Shown here one piece after another: positions 58,640 through 64,000 of a stretch of 64,000 bases of DNA. The stretch spans positions 40,754,420-40,818,419 of the forward strand of contig CM073321.1 of assembly GCA_037043015.1 (NCBI GenBank). The letters are read 5' to 3'. Under the pieces are notes generated by a model, which saw only the letters and a program-made list of their open reading frames with translations, searched no databases and was not told the origin of the DNA. This stretch comes from Bryum argenteum (lineage: Eukaryota; Streptophyta; Bryopsida; Bryales; Bryaceae). How positions within the stretch are numbered: the stretch's first letter is position 1; each line of letters begins with the position of its first letter. The position numbers and the translations under genes were made by a program.

Positions 58640-59310
58640 AAGGTATAGATTTAAATCAACTCATATTTTCCTACATAACGTCCCTGATAACAATATCCCA
58701 CCAAAAAAGAAGATACCAAATGCGGATAGTCCATCAGCAATTTGAAGCAGGCACCATCCAATTCAATGTCAGTTTCGGAGCTCATAGAATATCAATTTCG
58801 TTGAAGAAACCGACCGAGCTTCTCCTCGTGTTCTAGTGATCGATCACTGATACACCTTGGCAGAGTCACATCAAATTGGATGCACACAGCGTCCACCAAG
58901 AACTTACCAAACTTGCTAGGCCTCATCGCGCGATCAAAGACAGAATCGTGCATGAGAACGCGAGCTTCGGCTATGCATGTATGGGTCCGAACCCCGCTCG
59001 CTCGAAGTGCGCTTGCTAACCGGGCTATGCATTCAAATTGGCGCGTCAAAAACGAGGATCCCAGAGCCAGATTCTACAAGGCTCCGATCGGATTCTAACC
59101 ACACAGATCTTCCACATGCCCACCACATGAGTACCGCAAGGCAGTTTCGTTGACGAATGCTACCGAGGTAAGTAGGTTCTAAGCATGCTGATCGGATTCT
59201 GAAACTCTACGAGGCTGCCGAATTCGTGCTCCTACATCAGCTGTTCAAGCTGCAAGAGCTCAAGCACTTTCGTTGACGAATGTTGATAACACCACAATCA
59301 AAAACGAGGA
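58640..59310 (-). repeat. exon-like repeat unit, copy 1
   Basis: Frame 59049-58792 encodes FECIARLASALRASGVRTHT and DAVCIQFDVTLPRCISDRS. Followed on the plus strand by actctacgaggctgccgaat and aatgttgataacaccacaat. Two further copies start near 59.31 and 62.22 kb. Confidence 0.85.
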
Positions 59311-59833
59311 TCCCAAATGCGGAATTTTGATCCTCAAAAAATAAGATACCAAACGCGGACAGTCCATCTGAATTGAAGCATGCACCATCCAGTTCAATGC
59401 TAGTTTTCGAGCTCATAGAATATCAGTTTCGTTGACGAAAGCGACCGAGCTTCTCCTCGTATTCAGGTGATCGATCACTCATACACCCTAGCAGAGTCAC
59501 ATCAAATTGGATGCAGACAGCGTCCACCATGAACTTACCAAACTTGCTAGGCCTCACCGCATGATCAAAGACAGAATCGTGCATGAGAACCCGAGCTTCG
59601 GCTATGCCTGTATGGGTCCGAATCTCGCTCGCTCGAAGTGCGCTTGCTAACCGGGCTATGCATTCAAACTTGCGCGTCAAAAACGAGGATCCCGGAGCCG
59701 GATTCTATAGGGCTCCGATCAGATTCTAACCACACTGATCTTCCACATGCCCACGACACGAGTACCGCAAGGCACTTTCGTTGACGAATGCTACCAAGGT
59801 GAGCAGGTTCTAAGCGTGCTGATCGAAGACTGT
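59311..59833 (-). repeat. exon-like repeat unit, copy 2, interrupted
   Basis: Frame 59680-59423 is almost identical to copy 1 (residues change at about 10 of 85 places). The unit breaks off at 59833 and resumes at 62125, where the solo LTR was inserted. Confidence 0.85.
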
Positions 59834-60561
59834 TGTGAGCCCAAATCCCGGTGACTCGGTTTTTTAAGCCACAAGTTTGGGCCATGGGGGTGGAGTGCAA
59901 CGCAATTTGGCCTTCCAAGCAATGGACACCCTAGTGCACAATCTAGCTAATCCTTTCAACTCAAACCCAAAAGTCGGGAGTGAATCGGACAGCGCTTCCG
60001 CGCTTGATCCCAAATTCTTGATTTTTTAATCCAATTTCATAAATTCGGCTACAAATTGGGCAGCGCTTCCGCGCTACCCTCACACGCGGTATACTCTAAC
60101 TACTCAACACAGCATTCCAGCAAGGTGCACTCATTCAACAACCAACCATCACACCTTTGAAAGGTAACATAAATCACAAACAAAGACAACCCATCAGTTT
60201 TTTGGCAATTATTCTTGCCATTTTTAATATGAAAGTTCATGAACTCAGGCAAACAATTGAATAACGCAAATATGAATAGGTTCAAGCAAGAAGGGGAGAG
60301 AGGGGCTCCCTCTCTAATGTCCCCTGTCAACCCTCCGTATTATCACACGGAGGGGCAGGGGTTTGGCCGCTGTCGCACTCGTCCACCGGCGCCGGTGCTG
60401 ATTCAGGCCGTTTAGGCCTCCACTGCTGCTGTGCTCGGAGTTGCTGGTATTGGTCGGGGAGGCGCTGCTGGGGCCGAGGCCGATTTTTCACTCGCCCTAC
60501 GCCTAATCGCCGCTCGCCATAGGTTCGTCGTCTCCGTGTTGATGGTGTTGGTTCGGTTGCC

Positions 60562-60909
60562 GAGACTCTGGCTGCCGGGGCGGATCAGCTTCCTGCTGTA
60601 GGCCGTCGATGCGGCGAGTCGGCGTTGACCGCCGTCCTCCCTCTCCTCGGCAGGTTCCGGTGCTCCGGCGTGTTGCCGGTCCCCCTCGTGACTTGGCATC
60701 GTCGTCGTCCTGCCCTGTTGGTTGACCTGGTTGCTGAGACTCTGGCTGCCGGGGCGGATCAGCTTCCTGCTGTAAGTCGTCGATGCGGCGAATTGGCGTT
60801 GACCGCCGTCCTCCCTCTCCTCGGCAGGTTCCGGTGCTCCGACGTATTGCCGGTCCCCCTCGTGACCCGGCTTCGTCGTCGTCCTGCCCTGTTGGTGACT
60901 TGGTTACCG
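60562..60909. repeat. 174-bp tandem duplication, GC-rich
   Basis: gagactctggctgccggggc at 60562 recurs at 60736; both copies continue with cggatcagcttcctgctgta. Arg/Pro-rich open frames on both strands come from this repeat. Confidence 0.9.
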
Positions 60910-61199
60910 AACTGGGCTGCCTTGGATCGCCGATACTCCGGCGGCTTGGCTCGCTAGTCGGTGTCGCTGCCACTCCGCTGCACCGGCACCGTGTGTCGAT
61001 TCTGCTACTGTTCGGCGCCTTCCCGCCTTCCCTGCTCGCAATTGCCGTCGATGCGGTTGTTGCTGCCGGCTCGGTGGGATCGCCGAGATCCCTCGTGATC
61101 GCCTTCGGGTCACTGGCCAGGTTCACTGCCGATCAGTGGTAGCTGGTACGCCGACCTTCGGCTGGCGGTGCCCCGCGCTTGTCTGATCCGTGGCTGCTG

Positions 61200-62100
61200 G
61201 TATCCGAGTGTCGAAGCTGCTGCTGCTGCTGCAGTTGTCGATGACGGCCTTCGGCGTGGGCTTTGCCGATGCAACCTCGGCTGGGCTCCACTCCCTCGGT
61301 AGGATCGATGCTGATCGTCGTCTCCTTCAACTGCTGCCGCTACTGTATCGCCACGATGGTCCTTGTCGGTGCTGCGTTGACCCGCTTCCGAACCTGCCGC
61401 CGCTGAAGCCTGAGCTCCGAATCTGCTCTCACACTCCCTCCAACATGAACCTTTTCCACGTCACACAAACATGCATTCCTTACAGTCACGCCAATTCTAT
61501 ACTTCGCACCACCAACAAACGTGATCCAAACCTAATCCTAGATCTTTCCCTGCATGCACACACCTCCCGCACACTTCTTTTCCCCCAAAAAACTTCTAAT
61601 CTTAACTCTCATGCACACACAATTCCAAAACATACCACCAACACGTAAGAAAACGAAAATCTAGATCTCTTCTTCCGCACACTCTTTCCACACACCTCTC
61701 CCAAAAACTAAAACCCTGACTCTTTTTCCTCTCCCTAGTTGTGCACTTGGATGGGGTAGAATTTCATTCGGTTCAACCGGATGAGACTTGGTTCCTCCAG
61801 CAATTCATCCGCAGTGTTTTCAATTATTTACTTGGATTATGGCTATTTATTAGGATGGATCTTGGTAGTTATGAATAATACTAAATTCCTAAAACATAAC
61901 CAAAAACCCGTCATACAACTTTGACACAATTTAATACTACTAATTTAGAATAGACTAAACAACTACCGGGCCCTTGCGGCAAAACCCTTCCAATTATCAT
62001 AGAATTTCTATAAACCGAGGGAATTAACCTAAATGTCCCAATTGGGGTTTTTGAACGTAAAAACATTAGACTAAAGCTTGTAGATAATATTTCATACAAG
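61200..62100. other. remainder of the solo LTR, no gene seen
   Basis: Short frames only; a tctccctctccctag-like pyrimidine stretch lies near 61.7 kb. Confidence 0.4.
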
Positions 62101-62124
62101 CGTGAACCGTTTTGGCGGTTCACA

Positions 62125-62890
62125 ACTGTGCGGATTCTGAAACTCTACGAGGCTGCCGAATTCATGCTCCTACATCAGCTGTTCAAGCTGCAAGAGCTCA
62201 AGCAGTTTCGTTGACGAATGTTGATAACACCACAATCAAAAACGAGGATCCCAAATGCGGAATTTTGATCCTCAAAAAATAAGATACCAAACGCGGATAG
62301 TCCATCTGAATTGAAGCATGCACCATCCAGTTCAATGCTAGTTTTCGAGCTCATAGAATATCAGTTTCGTTGACGAAACCGACCTAGCTTCTCCCCGTGT
62401 TCAGGTGATCGATCACTGATACACCCTAGCAGAGTCACATCAAATTGGATGCACACAGCGTCCACCATGAACTTACCGAACTTGCTGGGCGTCACCGCGT
62501 GATCGAAGACAGAATCGTGCATGAGAACGCGAGCTTCGGCTATGCCTGTATGGGTCCGAACCCCGCTCGCTCGAAGTGCGCTTGCTAACCGGGCTATGCA
62601 TTCAAACTTGCGCGTCAAAAACGAGGATCCCAGAGCCGGATTCTACAGGGCTCCGATCAGATTCTAACCACACCGATCTTCTACATGCCCACCACACGAG
62701 TACCGCAAGGCAGTTTTGTTGACGAATGCTACCGAGGTGAGCAGGTTCTAAGCGTGCTGATCAAAGACTGTGCGGATTCTAAAACTCTACAAGGCTGCCG
62801 AATTCGTACTCCTACATCAGCAATTCAAACTGCAAGAGCTCAAGCAGTTTCGTTGACGAATGTTGATAACACCACAATCAAAAACGAGAA
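62125..62890 (-). repeat. exon-like repeat unit, end of copy 2 and copy 3
   Basis: Frame 62618-62361 repeats FECIARLASALRASGVRTHT and SKFGKFMVDAVCIQFDVTL. The unit ends near the donor side of the first exon. Confidence 0.85.
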
Positions 62891-63119
62891 TTCCAAACGA
62901 CGATTCCGTACAACGATTCTAAATGAGGATTAAGTGACATTATGAGAAGAGAACAAACACATACCTGCTGAGGAATGCGAAAGTCCGTCGAAGCGATTAT
63001 CTCATCTTCGGTCACCGCCAACTTCCCAGTCGTTTCCCAATACATCTTTTTCCACCCAGAGATCAAGAACGGGGAGGGGAACGAAATCACTTGGGTTGGG
63101 TCTCAAATCAAGGGGAATG

Positions 63120-63580
63120 TAGAGGTGTGAGCGGTGAGCGTAGAGCGGTGAGCTGTGAGGTTCAAGATGGCATGGGTGGACTTGAACATTTTAAAAAATT
63201 TCTGTGAAAGATAGGGACCCTATGACCATTGATTTAAGCGTTTTCAAAATTTGTAAGGATTAATTTTGTCCAATTGAGTACCCCAAATCCGTGGATTTAG
63301 ATCCTATTTCCATGTGAATATGATCGTCGCCCCACTTTATAGATCATTAAGGAGGGAATTTTGGCCCCGTATTTTACTGTCGTATAGAAATTAGGGCTGA
63401 CGTCATCGTTCCCAAATCATATGAAATTGGGGGTCACCATTGTCTCTCAATATAGTTTAATATTTTTTACACACTTTTATTTGAATTGCGGTTTTTAGAT
63501 TATATTTTATTTAGTGACATTTAATTTGGAGTAGTGATTTGTACATTAGAATTAGGGCTGACGTCATCATTTCCATTACA
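63120..63580 (+). repeat. repeat end block, second copy
   Basis: tagaggtgtgagcggtgagc, then accccaaatccgtggattta, then aattagggctgacgtcatc twice (63388 and 63550). Same order as at 52514-52945; the TGACGTCA inside is a CRE-like palindrome. Confidence 0.8.
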
Positions 63581-64000
63581 GTATATTTTCTTTCGTGAAC
63601 CAGTTAATGTATGCTGAAGGTGTAGTACCATTGAAGTGCAGGTCACACTCATCAGCCTCGAAGTCTATATACTTAAGCACACTACTACGATAACGTAGAC
63701 GTGTAGTGTCAGACAAGATGGGAGATGGAGCTTCAACAAACTCTTGTGCAAGACGCTCAGCATAGGAAGGTAGGGTGAACGTTGACGGAGGGCTATTGTA
63801 GAGATGAGCGTTGCGAGCCAAACGCTCTTTCAGACCTGCGATGCTAAAATCACATAGAAAGTCAGTACAATATACTTGTAAGAGCAGAATACGGATAATG
63901 AGAAAAAAGTAGACTAAGTTACAACGCACCAATAAACTTCCGTGGCTTCTTCACGGGCGGTTCGTCAGAGTCATAATCTGCAGGTGGGGCCGATTCTCCA
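63576..64000 (-). CDS. 3' end of a second ParB/methyltransferase-like gene copy
   Basis: The last exon (about 63838-63609) encodes LKERLARNAHLYNSPPSTF and VLKYIDFEADECDLHFNG, matching the last exon of the gene at 53.6 kb. The previous exon (64000 to about 63932) ends DYDSDEPPVKKPRKFIG at a GTGCG donor; the first copy reads DYDSDEPYLKK and then a stop at the matching place. The gene continues beyond the window. No stop is seen in the visible part, so this copy may be intact. Confidence 0.55.

Larger units (their letters stand above)
59834..62124. mobile_element. probable solo LTR, 2.3 kb
   Basis: Begins TGTGAGCCC and ends GGTTCACA (TG...CA), flanked by an exact 5-bp duplication ACTGT (59829-59833 and 62125-62129). 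The surrounding repeat unit joins perfectly when the insertion and one ACTGT are removed. I see no internal LTR pair, primer site or gag-pol, so a solo LTR fits best; a small non-autonomous LTR element is possible. The interior has a GC-rich 174-bp tandem duplication. Confidence 0.65.
53561..63090 (-). pseudogene. large multi-exon ParB-like plus methyltransferase-like gene, with insertions
   Basis: First exon 63090-62967: FPSPFLISGWKKMYWETTGK ending at a donor. Three exon-like copies follow (see 58.8-62.6 kb). Around 57.7-57.2 kb come WSADELRAQ, KPIEKSRLRIPL and WKAANDRFKISLQADPDLC, then SGKYFYVYE-stop-NHRVTAW, a ParB/DGQHR-like E-G-x-H-R motif with TAG at the glycine place. Exons at 55.1-54.55 kb hold DAIQAMDQHIKK and MEYKPKHPGIDLISADV. 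Exon to about 54152 ends DDGGIVFDFSASTG; the next (from 54072) begins ASIIACARSNRHLIAFEADE, together a methyltransferase motif I split by an intron. The last exon (53785-53561) has NAHLFNSPP and VLRYIDLEADQCDHHFNG. Stops at 58298 region, 57343 and 53885 and frame changes mark decay. Exon borders are partly guessed. Confidence 0.5.

Noticed and set aside
60503..61142. Arg/Pro/Gly-rich open frames in the solo LTR
   Set aside because: Frames are open on both strands through a GC-rich 174-bp duplication; no domain and no start context.

Overview
The window is nuclear DNA of a land plant or close streptophyte relative: GT-AG introns, a Ty1/copia retrotransposon, hAT-type and MITE-type DNA elements, tRNA-derived SINE-like copies and many decayed gene copies. 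A bryophyte is my best guess, from a memory-based resemblance to protein families abundant in moss and liverwort genomes; this is inference. Almost everything looks like accessory, repeat-derived sequence. All family names rest on motif reading, not on a search.

Layout. 0-5 kb: a decayed transposase-like gene, a TA microsatellite and a SINE-like copy. 5.4-17.7 kb: the most unusual block. A minus-strand DUF7869/transposase-like gene (5.4-8.2 kb) and a plus-strand ParB-like plus methyltransferase-like gene (13.9-17.7 kb) point away from each other. The 5' side of each carries a dense cluster of about 21-bp palindromes, CAACTCGA-N-TCGAGTTG. More copies sit inside both introns of the plus-strand gene and just after its stop, none in its exons; I count 29. 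17.9-21 kb: a broken FCP1/NIF-type phosphatase gene, a Ser/Pro-rich two-exon gene and a small ADD-like zinc-finger gene. 21-27.5 kb: decayed coding remnants and repeat ends.

27.5-34.7 kb: a 7.2-kb element with terminal inverted repeats, long inverted subterminal arms and a near-perfect 8-bp target duplication (hAT-like), carrying two nested MITE-like elements. 36-42.6 kb: a protein-kinase pseudogene split by a copia element with near-identical 405-bp LTRs, an exact 5-bp target duplication and a primer site matching the anticodon arm of initiator tRNA. 43-51 kb: three paralogous genes (the first with a RING-like finger) starting about 3.5 kb apart, associated with GC-rich arrays of a second odd-length palindrome, GACCG-S-CGGTC. 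51.5-52.5 kb: the 5' end of a hAT transposase. 52.5-64 kb: a large minus-strand multi-exon gene, again ParB-like plus methyltransferase-like, with a triplicated exon-like block and an inserted probable 2.3-kb solo LTR, followed by the 3' end of a second copy.

Working idea: two unrelated-looking ParB-like/methyltransferase-like genes lie in the window, and one is embedded in dozens of dyad-symmetric sites. This resembles a DNA-binding or modifying protein with its own recognition sites (parS-like or transposon subterminal sites), but it is a hypothesis. Many genes carry nonsense codons explicable by C-to-T or G-to-A transitions, as expected for methylated, silenced repeats.
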